From positions 62,001 to 126,000 of the forward strand of contig NZ_JBHTJW010000001.1 in assembly GCF_042676145.1 (NCBI RefSeq): a stretch of 64,000 bases of DNA. Reading direction: 5' to 3'. Positions 43,054-51,671 of this stretch are shown here, piece by piece; the stretch's first letter is position 1, and every line of letters starts with the position of its first letter. The notes under the pieces were generated by a model. It saw only the letters and a program-made list of their open reading frames with translations. It was not told the DNA's origin and did not search any database. This DNA is from Methylophilus glucosoxydans (lineage in GTDB: Bacteria; Pseudomonadota; Gammaproteobacteria; Burkholderiales; Methylophilaceae). The translations under genes and the position numbers were made by a program.

Positions 43054-44180
43054 TCATCCAGGGTTTGGATCAGATTCGGCTCGCTATTCAAATAGGTTTC
43101 GCTACGCAAATAACTTTGTTTGGTATGGCGCAAGCCTACGGCAATTGCGGCACTCACCGGCAACGCCAGCAATACGCCGGCAAACCCAAATAATTGCCCG
43201 CCCGCCATTAATGCGAGAATCACGATGACCGGGTGCAATCCAATGCGGTCGCCCACCAAAATAGGCGTAAGCAGAAAGCTTTCTACAAACTGGCCGACGC
43301 CAAATACCAGCAGGACCGGGACAACTTCTGTTAGTGAGGCAAACTGTAACAAGGCGAGCAATACTGCCATCACAAAGGCCAAGGCAAAACCCAGGTAGGG
43401 GACAAAGCTTAACAAGCCTGCAATCATGCCGATGGAGAGCGCCATATCCAGCCCCACCAGCCACAGGCCGACGCTGTAAAACACGCATAGCGACAGCATG
43501 ACGGAAAGCTGGCCACGCAAGAACTCTGCGACCACGCTGTCTACGTCTTTACAGATATGCTTTACCCGCGCGATCCAGTTGCGCGGGATCAGGTTGCCGG
43601 TTTCAGCCACCATATGATCCCAGTCTCGCAGAAAATAAAACAACACCACAGGCAACAGGCAAATGTTGGCAAACATGCCAATCAGGTTAAGGCCTTTTTG
43701 CCCGGCGCTGAGCAAAAAACTCCCCAGCATACTGCCTGCGGTTTGCCAGTGCTCGCTGATCAGTTTTTGGACAACGTTGCTGTCAATATCAAGGTGGATG
43801 CCGAATTTGTCGCGTAACCAGGGCTCTACCTGCTGATGGAAGTGATCGACCACGACCGGTAAGCGTTGCGCGATTAACTGCGATTGCTGTTGCAAGAGCG
43901 GAATCAAGATCAGCAACAGACCAATCAACGCCAGAATGACGCCAGTCATCACCAGCAAGGTGGCGACGGTACGGCCAAACTGCCAGCGACCCAGGCCGGC
44001 TTCGCTCAGTTTGTCCACCATGGGGTCCAGCATATAGGCAATCACGGCAGCGGCCAGAAAAGGCGTGAGGATGGGCTCAAGCAGGTAAAACAGGTAAATG
44101 AAAATGCCGATCACAATCCACCAGCGATGATCACTGACAAACTGGGTAGCAATGGACTTGTGATGGTCTTGATCTGACAT
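43050..44180 (-). CDS. AI-2E family transporter (PerM-like)
   Basis: A 376-residue inner-membrane protein with about eight helices of the AI-2 exporter superfamily. It contains LEPILTPFLAAAVIAYMLDPMV near residue 32, the central amphipathic region and FVPYLGFALAFVMAVL, then GDRIGLHPVIVILALMAGGQLFGFAGVLLALP. PerM-like members are often Na+/H+ antiporters or of unknown substrate rather than AI-2 exporters. Coupled to hda by a 4-base overlap and divergent from purM. Confidence 0.88.
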   Translation of the reverse strand: MSDQDHHKSIATQFVSDHRWWIVIGIFIYLFYLLEPILTPFLAAAVIAYMLDPMVDKLSEAGLGRWQFGRTVATLLVMTGVILALIGLLLILIPLLQQQSQLIAQRLPVVVDHFHQQVEPWLRDKFGIHLDIDSNVVQKLISEHWQTAGSMLGSFLLSAGQKGLNLIGMFANICLLPVVLFYFLRDWDHMVAETGNLIPRNWIARVKHICKDVDSVVAEFLRGQLSVMLSLCVFYSVGLWLVGLDMALSIGMIAGLLSFVPYLGFALAFVMAVLLALLQFASLTEVVPVLLVFGVGQFVESFLLTPILVGDRIGLHPVIVILALMAGGQLFGFAGVLLALPVSAAIAVGLRHTKQSYLRSETYLNSEPNLIQTLDE

Positions 44181-44229
44181 GGGTAGGGCGCATGCGCGAA
44201 TCCGGCATAGGTCGAACTGGCAAGATGCG

Positions 44230-44259
44230 TTAAAATAATGATTATTTTAAAATTATACT
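44230..44259 (+). promoter_or_regulatory. Palindrome overlapping the probable purM promoter
   Basis: TTAAAATAAT, a central G and ATTATTTTAA (44230-44250) form a perfect 21-base palindrome. TATACT (44254-44259) follows as a -10 element, with TTAAAA inside the palindrome at -35 spacing of 18. The core ATAAT-G-ATTAT resembles a Fur 7-1-7 site; the regulator is not identified. Confidence 0.5.
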
Positions 44260-44353
44260 GAATTTCGACGCGGTCTTACGCTTTGTTGCAAACATCTGCA
44301 CATTGCCGGTAGTGCGTCACACAATTAATCGCATTGAAAGAAACGAGAGTATC

Positions 44354-45400
44354 TTGACGACTTCTTCTGATAAAACTTCCATTACCTACCGCGATGCCGG
44401 TGTAGACATTGAGGCGGGCGATGCCCTGGTCGAACAAATCAAGCCCTTTGCCAAGCGCACGCTGCGTCCTGAAGTCATGGGCGGGATAGGTGGCTTTGGG
44501 TCATTGTTTGCCATGCCAAAAAAATTCAAGGAGCCTGTGCTGGTTTCGGGCACTGACGGCGTGGGGACCAAGCTTAAATTGGCATTTCAGTTGAACAAGC
44601 ATGACACTGTGGGTATAGACCTGGTGGCCATGAGTGTGAACGATATTCTGGTGCAAGGCGCCGAGCCGCTATTTTTCCTCGATTATTTTGCCTGTGGCAA
44701 ACTCGAAGTCGGCACCGCTGCAGCCGTGATCAAAGGCATTGCGCAAGGGTGTGAAGAGTCTGGTTGTGCGCTGGTGGGCGGTGAAACCGCGGAAATGCCT
44801 GGCATGTATCCTGCTGGTGAATATGATTTGGCTGGCTTTGCTGTTGGCTGTGTCGATAAAGCCAATATTATTGACGGTTCTACCATTCGTGCCGGTGATG
44901 TGGTGCTGGGCCTGGCTTCCAGTGGCGCGCACTCCAATGGCTACTCCTTGATCCGCAAACTGATCGAAACATCCGGGATCGATATGGAGTCAGATTTCCA
45001 TGGCCGCAAATTCAAAGATGTGGTGATGGCACCGACCAAGCTGTATGTGAAGTCTATTCTCAAATTGCTGGAAACTTTGCCAGTCAAAGGCATGGCGCAT
45101 ATTACGGGTGGCGGTATCACCGAAAATATCCCGCGCGTGTTGCCTGAAGGTCTGACTGCAGAAATCCAGAAAGCCAGCTGGACGTTGCCACCCTTGTTCC
45201 AATGGTTGCAGGCACAAGGCAATATCGAACCGATTGAAATGTACCGCACGTTTAACTGCGGTATTGGCATGGCCGTGATTGTGGCGGCAGAGCACGCAGA
45301 CCAGGCGCAAGACGTGCTGGCCTCCGCAGGAGAGACGGTTTACCGGATTGGTCAGATTCGCGCACAGCAAACGGGCGAAGCCCCAACCGTGGTGGTGTAA
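44354..45400 (+). CDS. purM: Phosphoribosylformylglycinamidine cyclo-ligase
   Basis: AIR synthetase, fifth step of purine synthesis. SDKTSITYRDAGVDIEAGDALV, VSGTDGVGTKL, GGETAEMPGMYPAGEYDLAGF, HITGGGITENIPRVLP and MYRTFNCGIGM are all as in E. coli PurM. The start is read as TTG at 44354 with GAGAG upstream, giving 348 residues aligned with the family; no ATG fits. The leader from the promoter at about 44254 is near 90 bases. The stop overlaps the next ATG (TAATG). purN, commonly next, is absent. Confidence 0.95.
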   Translation: MTTSSDKTSITYRDAGVDIEAGDALVEQIKPFAKRTLRPEVMGGIGGFGSLFAMPKKFKEPVLVSGTDGVGTKLKLAFQLNKHDTVGIDLVAMSVNDILVQGAEPLFFLDYFACGKLEVGTAAAVIKGIAQGCEESGCALVGGETAEMPGMYPAGEYDLAGFAVGCVDKANIIDGSTIRAGDVVLGLASSGAHSNGYSLIRKLIETSGIDMESDFHGRKFKDVVMAPTKLYVKSILKLLETLPVKGMAHITGGGITENIPRVLPEGLTAEIQKASWTLPPLFQWLQAQGNIEPIEMYRTFNCGIGMAVIVAAEHADQAQDVLASAGETVYRIGQIRAQQTGEAPTVVV

Positions 45401-46101
45401 TGGCTGGCATGCAGCGTTTTTGCCGCCATCTCGCGTTCTGTCTGGCGATTGCAGGCTTGTTGGCCGCACCGTGCTTGTCTGCTGCGCCCAAGCAACTGAC
45501 CGTCACCTATGATTTGTTGCAGCAAGGCGTCAGTATTGGCACCATCAAAGATCAGCTCAATGTCTCCGCAGGGCGTTACGAGATCAATTCCCTGGCGGAA
45601 GGTAAAGGCATTTACAAGCTGATGGGTGAGCGCACACTCTCCAGTCAAGGCCAGGTTATCTCGAATGCTTTACGTCCGGCACATTTTGAGTCACGCCAGT
45701 CCAAACATCCGAATAAAGTCTTGATCAGTGAGTTTGACTGGGCGAAAAAAATCCTCAATATGCAAATCAAAGACGAGCAGGAAACCGTGCCGTTGACCAA
45801 AAACGTACAGGATTTGCTAAGTGTGATGTATTGCTGGATGTGGCAGCCCCCTAAAGGTAAACAAATCAGCCTGGACGTGGCAACTGGTAAAAAACTCTCG
45901 CCCCACGCCTTTGTGATCACCGAAGAAAAAACACCGCTTGTCACCGAGGCAGGGACGTTTAATGTGATCAAACTGGCGGATACCGAGGGTGAGAAAACGT
46001 TATACCTGGCCAAAGAAAAAGGCTATCTGCCAGTCAAGCTGATTGTGCAAGATGATGGCAAACAGATGGAGCAGGTGATCACCAGCATCACCGGCCAGTG
46101 A
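45400..46101 (+). CDS. DUF3108 exported protein, first copy
   Basis: A 233-residue protein with a signal peptide (residues 1-29, ending LSAAP) and one DUF3108 domain: LTVTYDLLQQGVSIGTIKDQLNVS, GKGIYKLMGERTLSSQG, VQDLLSVMYCWMWQPP and EKTLYLAKEKGYLPVKLIVQDDG. Translationally coupled to purM. The domain's activity is unknown; a soluble, periplasmic beta-rich fold is predicted. The next gene is a diverged homologue. Confidence 0.85.
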   Translation: MAGMQRFCRHLAFCLAIAGLLAAPCLSAAPKQLTVTYDLLQQGVSIGTIKDQLNVSAGRYEINSLAEGKGIYKLMGERTLSSQGQVISNALRPAHFESRQSKHPNKVLISEFDWAKKILNMQIKDEQETVPLTKNVQDLLSVMYCWMWQPPKGKQISLDVATGKKLSPHAFVITEEKTPLVTEAGTFNVIKLADTEGEKTLYLAKEKGYLPVKLIVQDDGKQMEQVITSITGQ

Positions 46102-46126
46102 TGCCGTCAATGCTGGGAACTTAAAC

Positions 46127-47221
46127 ATGCCAGCGTCAGGGTTACGAGAAAAGATCACGCAGCATTTTTCGTGGCCGTTGTTTCTCGCTTTCTGTGTTTC
46201 TTTGTTGTTGCATGTGCTGGTGTTGAGTGAGGTCAATTGGCGGAGCTGGTTACCGGCAGAAGCGGAACAGCCAGCACGATTGCAAGCACGCCTTGTGTTG
46301 CCAACCAAGTCCGCGCCAGTCGCTTCCAAGGTTGAGGCGCCGGCCTCTCGCCCTGCGCCTGCGGCGAAAAAGCGTTCTTCCGCGCAGCCACTTTCAGAAC
46401 CGGCGGCTGATCAGGTTGATCGTGTCGCGCCGGATGCTTCAAGCGAGTCATCGTCAGCAGATGTGAGTCAGCCAGCTCAGGATGCGCCTGCTGTGCCTGA
46501 GGCTGAGGCGGTGGCAGAACAAATTGCCGAGTGGCATGCCAGTGATCATCCAGAGGCAACGGACGATGAGCGGCCTGCCCCGCCATATCGGCATGTGCTG
46601 ACCGAGTATGCGGTGTATGTGAATGGCGAGTCGCGCCCGGCCGGCAGTGCCAGCATTGAATATGTGCGCGAGACTGCAGAAAGTTATTCCTTGCGCTGGC
46701 TGGTTGAGGGCAAGGGCCTGTTAAAATTGTTGTATCCCTCCCTTGAACAGCAAAGTCGCGGTGAGGTAGGGCCCGCTGGGCTCAGGCCTAGCTATTACCG
46801 TTATGCGTTTGGTAGCCGTGAAAGTAAAACCTATGAGGCGACCTTTAACTGGGCGATCGGTGAATTGACCCTCAAAACCAGCAAGGGTGAGCAAAAGCGC
46901 GAGTTGCCCGCCAATACGCAAGACATTCTGAGTTTTATGTATCAGTTTATGTTTGTACCGCCGCTGCAAGAAATGCGCGTGACATTAACCAATGGCCGCC
47001 GGCTGGGCGAATATGAGTATGTGTTTGAAGGTGAGGAGACGTTAGAGATTGCCGAGCGGTCTGTGTCTACCCTGCATATTGCGCACACCCGTGGTGACAC
47101 AGATGAAAAAGTGGAATTATGGCTGGCCAGCGGCTATCGCTATGTGCCGGTTAAAATCAAAAAGCTCGAGAAAAACGGCATGGTGATTGAGCAAGTGGCC
47201 ACGCGCTTGAGCGCCGAATAA
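46127..47221 (+). CDS. DUF3108 membrane-anchored protein, second copy
   Basis: A 364-residue protein: one N-terminal membrane helix (about 14-32, FSWPLFLAFCVSLLLHVLVLS), a long Ala/Pro/Ser/Glu-rich linker (about 45-145) and a C-terminal DUF3108 domain (YAVYVNGESRPAGSASIEY, VEGKGLLKLLYPSLEQQSRGEV, TQDILSFMYQFMFVPP, YRYVPVKIKKLEKNG). The domain parallels the upstream protein, so the pair arose by duplication and one copy gained a TonB-like tether. Together they may work at the envelope (inference). Confidence 0.82.
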   Translation: MPASGLREKITQHFSWPLFLAFCVSLLLHVLVLSEVNWRSWLPAEAEQPARLQARLVLPTKSAPVASKVEAPASRPAPAAKKRSSAQPLSEPAADQVDRVAPDASSESSSADVSQPAQDAPAVPEAEAVAEQIAEWHASDHPEATDDERPAPPYRHVLTEYAVYVNGESRPAGSASIEYVRETAESYSLRWLVEGKGLLKLLYPSLEQQSRGEVGPAGLRPSYYRYAFGSRESKTYEATFNWAIGELTLKTSKGEQKRELPANTQDILSFMYQFMFVPPLQEMRVTLTNGRRLGEYEYVFEGEETLEIAERSVSTLHIAHTRGDTDEKVELWLASGYRYVPVKIKKLEKNGMVIEQVATRLSAE

Positions 47222-47260
47222 CGCAAATATTGCAACTATCGTAAGTATTGAAAGAACCTG

Positions 47261-48538
47261 ATGAACCAATCCCTGATGCGCCAGACGGCGATGCTGTTAA
47301 ACGACCTGCTGAAATTTGAAAGTCCGGCCGATGCCAAGCTCGGCGAATTTTTCCGTCAGCATCGCGAGCTGGGCACCAAAGACCGCGCTTGGGTGGCTGA
47401 AACCGCCTACGGCGTCTTGCGTCGCTATCGTTATTTACGTGAAGTGAGTGTCAGCGAGCCCGATGAACAAGAAGACACACGCAAGCTCATTATCGCCTTG
47501 CTGCTTAAAATAGAGGGCAAAAGCATCCGTGATTTGGATGAGATGCTCGACGAGCGTCAAAAAGAATGGGCCGTCACCATCAAAGCGAAAAACAGTGAAG
47601 GCTTTGCGCCAGCCGTGCTGGCCGATGTGCGCGACTGGTTCTGGCAAAAGCTGGTTGAACAATATGGCGAGACAGAAGCCATGACCATCTGCCGCAGCAT
47701 GTTTGAGCAAGCCAGTCTGGATTTGCGCGTCAACACCATCAAGGCCAGCCGCGAAGAAGTGCTGGCCCGTATGCTGGCGGAAAACACGGTCAAAGATAAT
47801 GTGATCACGCCTACGCCGTACTCTCCCGTCGGTATCCGCATGGGCTCGCGTCTCAATATCGGCAAACACATCCTGTTTACCGAAGGCAAAATCGAGGTGC
47901 AAGATGAAGGTAGCCAGTTGCTCAGCTATCTGGTTGCCCCCAAACGCGGCCAGATGGTCGCCGACTTGTGCGCAGGGGCGGGCGGCAAAACGCTGGCGCT
48001 GGGCGCATTGATGAAAAATACCGGGCGTTTATATGCCTTTGATGTCTCCGAAAAACGTCTCAACAACCTTGGCCAACGCTTAAAACGCAGCGGCCTCTCC
48101 AACCTGCAAGCACAACTGATTAACAACGAAAACGACCTCAAACTCAAACGCCTCAACGGCAAGTTTGATCGTGTGCTGGTTGATGCGCCTTGTAGCGGTC
48201 TAGGCACCTTGCGCCGCAACCCGGATTTAAAATGGCGGCAGGCTGAAGAAGATGTGGCTGAGCTCAATGTGAAGCAAACCAATATCCTCGCCCGCGCCGC
48301 CAAGCTATGCAAAGCCGGTGGCCGCGTTGTGTATGCGACCTGTAGCTTGTTACGTGAAGAAAATGAGGCCATCGCCGAAGCCTTTCTTGCTGCACACCCT
48401 GACTTCAAACTCATCCCTGCCAATGAAGTTTTAGCCCAGCAAAATATTGCGATGGATACAGGTGACTATCTGAAATTATTGCCTCATCTGCATGGCACGG
48501 ATGGGTTTTTTGCGGCGGTGTTTGAAAAGTCTGCTTAA
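47261..48538 (+). CDS. RsmB/NOP-family RNA (cytosine-5) methyltransferase
   Basis: A 425-residue SAM-dependent rRNA methyltransferase. An N-terminal NusB-like helical domain is followed by the catalytic fold with VADLCAGAGGKTLALGALM (SAM site), the motif IV cysteine in VDAPCSGLGTLRRNPDLKWR and the motif VI cysteine in VVYATCSLLREENEA. E. coli RsmB methylates C967 of 16S rRNA; whether this is the true RsmB orthologue or a paralogue is not decided. Follows the DUF3108 genes by 40 bases. Confidence 0.9.
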   Translation: MNQSLMRQTAMLLNDLLKFESPADAKLGEFFRQHRELGTKDRAWVAETAYGVLRRYRYLREVSVSEPDEQEDTRKLIIALLLKIEGKSIRDLDEMLDERQKEWAVTIKAKNSEGFAPAVLADVRDWFWQKLVEQYGETEAMTICRSMFEQASLDLRVNTIKASREEVLARMLAENTVKDNVITPTPYSPVGIRMGSRLNIGKHILFTEGKIEVQDEGSQLLSYLVAPKRGQMVADLCAGAGGKTLALGALMKNTGRLYAFDVSEKRLNNLGQRLKRSGLSNLQAQLINNENDLKLKRLNGKFDRVLVDAPCSGLGTLRRNPDLKWRQAEEDVAELNVKQTNILARAAKLCKAGGRVVYATCSLLREENEAIAEAFLAAHPDFKLIPANEVLAQQNIAMDTGDYLKLLPHLHGTDGFFAAVFEKSA

Positions 48539-48546
48539 TTGGCTAA

Positions 48547-48569
48547 GGCGTACCTACTGGCGGTACGCC
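48547..48569 (+). terminator. Stem-loop after the RNA methyltransferase gene
   Basis: GGCGTACC (48547-48554) and GGTACGCC (48562-48569) pair perfectly. There is no T-tract; a second small stem, GCCTT with AAGGC, lies near 48592-48606. Possibly Rho-dependent or mRNA-stabilising. Confidence 0.4.
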
Positions 48570-48716
48570 AAGTGGTCTGCTAAGTTTAGGCCTTGCAATA
48601 AGGCTGTCTTAAGAGCTGGTTATGCATTAAGCCTATTCCCCTTTCAATGCTGTGATTACTCACCCGAGTTGCAGTATGATGTTTCCAAGCCATTGTTCCC
48701 TTAAAATGCCAAAAAA

Positions 48717-49943
48717 ATGAAATTCCCCAGCCTCAACGTTCAAATATTCATTGCTGCCATTGGGGGTGTCTTTTTTGGCTGGTTGGCGCATACCGGTGAA
48801 CATGGGGTGGCGCTTTATGCGGCGAACTTAGTGGGCACTTTGTTCATTGATTTGTTGAAAATGGTGATGATCCCATTGGTGTTTTGCGCGATTGTGACTG
48901 GCATCGCTAATCTGCGCCAGCATCGCCAGATCGATGTGGTGTGGAAAACGACTTTGCTGTTTTTTGCTACCACGACCATCATCGCGGTGGTGATTGGGTT
49001 GACTGCGAGTCATCTTTTTAAACCGGGGGCAGGGCTGCATCTGGAAATGTTTTCGCATGCCATGCAGCAGTTTGAATCTAGGCAGATGAGCCTGCCCGAG
49101 TTTTTCACACAGTTTTTGCACGGCATATTCATGAATCCCTTCAAGGCGCTGGCCGAGGGTAATATTCTGGCGATTGTTGCTTATGCCATGTGTTTGGGCA
49201 TTGCGCTGGTGATGGCGTCCGAGCGCTATCCGCAATGGCTGGCGTTGTTTGAAGAGGGCATGGGTCTAAGCATGCAGATGATTGGTTGGATCATGCGGCT
49301 GGCACCATGGGGGATTGCTGCACTGTTATTCAAGCTGGTCGCAACCCAGGATGTGAGCCTGTTTGCCTCTTTGACCAAGTTTATGCTGGTGGTGACCGGG
49401 ACGACCTTGTTTCATGGTGTGATTGTTTTACCGGTCTTGTTGTTTCTGTTTACAGGCAAACATCCTGTGTGGTTTTTGCGGCAAGCCCGGGAGGCGTTGG
49501 TGACGGCATTTGCCACCAGTTCTAGCAATGCGACCATGCCGGTGACGATGCGTTGTGCGACGCAAAACATGCATGTGAAGCCTGAGATTGCCGGGTTTGT
49601 AGTGCCGCTAGGGGCAACCATGAATATGGACGGCACAGCCCTGTATGAAGCGGCGGCGGCCTTGTTTGTGGCACAACTGGCCGGGATTGATTTGTCGCTG
49701 GGGCAGCAGTTGGTGGTGTGTTTAACCACCATGATCGCGGCCATGGGGGCCCCGGGGATTCCCAGTGCGGGCATGGTGACAATGGTGATGGTGTTACAAA
49801 GCGTGGGATTGCCGGCTGAAGCCATTGCCATTTTGTTGCCTATAGACCGCTTGCTCGATACCGTCCGGACTGCCGTGAATGTCGAGGGCGATATGATAGG
49901 CAGTTTGGTGGTACAACATCGCATTGAAAAATTAGCACAATAA
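48717..49943 (+). CDS. Dicarboxylate/amino acid:cation symporter
   Basis: A 408-residue DAACS (GltP/DctA) transporter with about eight helices and two re-entrant loops. The signature TSSSNATMPVTMRC (HP1), PLGATMNMDGTALYEAAAALF and GAPGIPSAGMVTMVMVLQSVGLP (HP2), then LLPIDRLLDTVRTAVNVEGD are intact. Substrate (C4-dicarboxylate, glutamate or aspartate) cannot be fixed by eye. Four bases separate it from the GNAT gene. Confidence 0.93.
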   Translation: MKFPSLNVQIFIAAIGGVFFGWLAHTGEHGVALYAANLVGTLFIDLLKMVMIPLVFCAIVTGIANLRQHRQIDVVWKTTLLFFATTTIIAVVIGLTASHLFKPGAGLHLEMFSHAMQQFESRQMSLPEFFTQFLHGIFMNPFKALAEGNILAIVAYAMCLGIALVMASERYPQWLALFEEGMGLSMQMIGWIMRLAPWGIAALLFKLVATQDVSLFASLTKFMLVVTGTTLFHGVIVLPVLLFLFTGKHPVWFLRQAREALVTAFATSSSNATMPVTMRCATQNMHVKPEIAGFVVPLGATMNMDGTALYEAAAALFVAQLAGIDLSLGQQLVVCLTTMIAAMGAPGIPSAGMVTMVMVLQSVGLPAEAIAILLPIDRLLDTVRTAVNVEGDMIGSLVVQHRIEKLAQ

Positions 49944-49947
49944 GGTC

Positions 49948-50484
49948 ATGACTGAGTTAGTGATTAGACCTGCGCAAGCGCAGGAGGCCAATATCATCGC
50001 GGCACTGGTGAATCGTGCGTATCGCGGCGAGAGCAGCCGGGCAGGATGGACCACGGAGGCTGATTTGCTCGATGGCAAGCGTACCACGCCAGAGGAGGTG
50101 CTGAGTTTTCTCGCTCGGGATGATGTTCAGATACTCACAGGCTGGCTGGCATCACAATTGACGGTGACGCTGTGTGCCGAATGGCATGCTGTACAGCAGA
50201 CCGTGCATCTGGGCATGATTGCCGTAGAGCCGACTGCACAGAACCGCGGGTATGGCAAAACAGTGATTCTGGCGGCTGAGCAATGGGCGGTGGAGCATTG
50301 GCAGGTGCGGGCCAGCCAAATGGCGGTTGTCAGTCTGCGGCAGGCATTAATCGCGTTTTATCAGCGGCTGGGTTATCAGCCGACCGGGGAGGTCAGGCCG
50401 TTTCCCAACCAGCCAGAGATGTGGCAGGCCAAGGTCGAAAACATGCAGCTGATCACCCTGCAAAAGCCGCTTGGCTTAAGTTGA
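49948..50484 (+). CDS. GNAT family N-acetyltransferase
   Basis: A 178-residue acetyltransferase. The acetyl-CoA pyrophosphate loop is LGMIAVEPTAQNRGYGKTVI and the C-terminal AFYQRLGYQPTGEVRPFP is typical of the fold. The N-terminus IRPAQAQEANIIAALVNRAYRGE is of the common GNAT type. Follows the symporter closely, so likely co-transcribed. Substrate unknown. Confidence 0.88.
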   Translation: MTELVIRPAQAQEANIIAALVNRAYRGESSRAGWTTEADLLDGKRTTPEEVLSFLARDDVQILTGWLASQLTVTLCAEWHAVQQTVHLGMIAVEPTAQNRGYGKTVILAAEQWAVEHWQVRASQMAVVSLRQALIAFYQRLGYQPTGEVRPFPNQPEMWQAKVENMQLITLQKPLGLS

Positions 50485-50610
50485 GGCTATCGTGGTAATC
50501 ATCCAACATCAGGCAATTGTCGTCGGTGTATCACAAGACGCTTGACCATTTTTGCCAATCCACGTAAATTGCCCAACCTTATGAACAAGCAATTTTTCTC
50601 AACTATTGTG

Positions 50611-50753
50611 TTGGCAATGCACCGAAAGGCATTGTGGCTAGTCGCCACAGCGTGCCGCGGTTGCTGCTTGTCGTAAATCTCATGCAACCGCGGGCTCTCC
50701 GCGGTTGATCTGTTGTTCCTCCCTCCCGGCGAGCCCTTTTATTTAGGGCACAT
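50611..50753 (+). promoter_or_regulatory. Structured 5' leader with alternative hairpins before the DMT exporter
   Basis: Elements in order: a hairpin with a GAAA tetraloop (50615-50634), hairpin GTGGC/GCCAC (50634-50648), arm A CCGCGGTTGC (50655-50664), arm B GCAACCGCGG (50684-50693), arm C CCGCGGTTG (50699-50707), and GCCC/GGGC (50733-50749), which buries the AGGG ribosome binding site. B can pair with A or with C but not both. The layout resembles a cis-acting RNA switch. No known riboswitch consensus is recognised; the rest of the 269-base gap (50485-50610) shows nothing definite. Confidence 0.5.
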
Positions 50754-51671
50754 ATGAAAGACGCGACACACCCCTATTACGGTGCCATGTTGGTACTGTT
50801 ATCCTCCGTGGCCTTTTCGTCAAAAGCGATTATGGTCAAGCTGGCCTATGCCTATCATGTAGATGCAGCGACCTTGATCTCCTTGCGGATGGCGTTTGCT
50901 ATTCCTTTCTTCGCTGCACTTGGCTGGTGGGCTATGCGCCAAGGCACGCCTGTGCGTATGGCGCGCCACGACTGGTGGAAGCTGGCATTGTTAGCGATGG
51001 CTGGCGGGTATGGGTCGATGTGGCTTAATTTTGAAGGCTTGCGTTATGTCTCTGCCGGGCTGGAACGAGTCATTTTATTCCTATACCCAACCTTGGTCGT
51101 TGTCATGAGTGCGATTTTTCTTAAACACCAGATTACCCGGCGTGAGTGGTTTGCCATGGTGACCAGCTATGCAGGTGTCGTGCTGGTGGTCTGGCATGAT
51201 GTGGTGCTGGCGGGATTCGATTCTGCAGACACCTTGTATGGCGCTGGGCTGGTGTTACTAAGTGCGATTGTCTATGCCGGTTATTTACTGGTGAGCGGGC
51301 AACTGATTCCCAAGTTGGGGGCCAGCCGCTTTACCGCGTTGACCATGGGCTTGGCTGCGCTTGCGAGCGCTACGCATTTTGCTTGCAATGGCTCGTACGA
51401 AAAGGTGGCCTCATTCCCGCAGGCGGTATACATGCTGGCTTTGCTGATGGCGCTGGTGGCGACTGTACTGCCTTCGGTGTTGATGAATCTCGGCATCCAA
51501 CAATTGGGGAGCCGCAAAGTCTCGCTGATCAGTGCGATAGGCCCGGTTTCGACCATTATGCTTGCCTACCTGTTTCTGGGCGAGCATCTTTCATGGGTAC
51601 AGGGGCTGGGTACCCTGCTGGTGCTGGCAGGGGTGATGGCAGTGAGCCTGGATAAGGCTACGAAGTCTTAA
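50754..51671 (+). CDS. DMT superfamily (EamA) transporter
   Basis: A 305-residue inner-membrane exporter with ten predicted helices in two EamA repeats: MLVLLSSVAFSSKAIMVKLAY and YGAGLVLLSAIVYAGYLLVSGQ start the halves, and SLISAIGPVSTIMLAYLFLGEHLSWVQGLGTLLVLAGV closes the second. Such proteins export amino acids, metabolites or nucleobases; the substrate is unknown. Expression may be governed by the leader at 50611-50753. Its 3' end overlaps convergent ampD by four bases. Confidence 0.9.
   Translation: MKDATHPYYGAMLVLLSSVAFSSKAIMVKLAYAYHVDAATLISLRMAFAIPFFAALGWWAMRQGTPVRMARHDWWKLALLAMAGGYGSMWLNFEGLRYVSAGLERVILFLYPTLVVVMSAIFLKHQITRREWFAMVTSYAGVVLVVWHDVVLAGFDSADTLYGAGLVLLSAIVYAGYLLVSGQLIPKLGASRFTALTMGLAALASATHFACNGSYEKVASFPQAVYMLALLMALVATVLPSVLMNLGIQQLGSRKVSLISAIGPVSTIMLAYLFLGEHLSWVQGLGTLLVLAGVMAVSLDKATKS

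Noticed and set aside
50499..50687. 62-residue minus-strand frame in the DMT leader
   Set aside because: No ribosome binding site or domain; the bases are better explained by the hairpin-rich leader on the plus strand.
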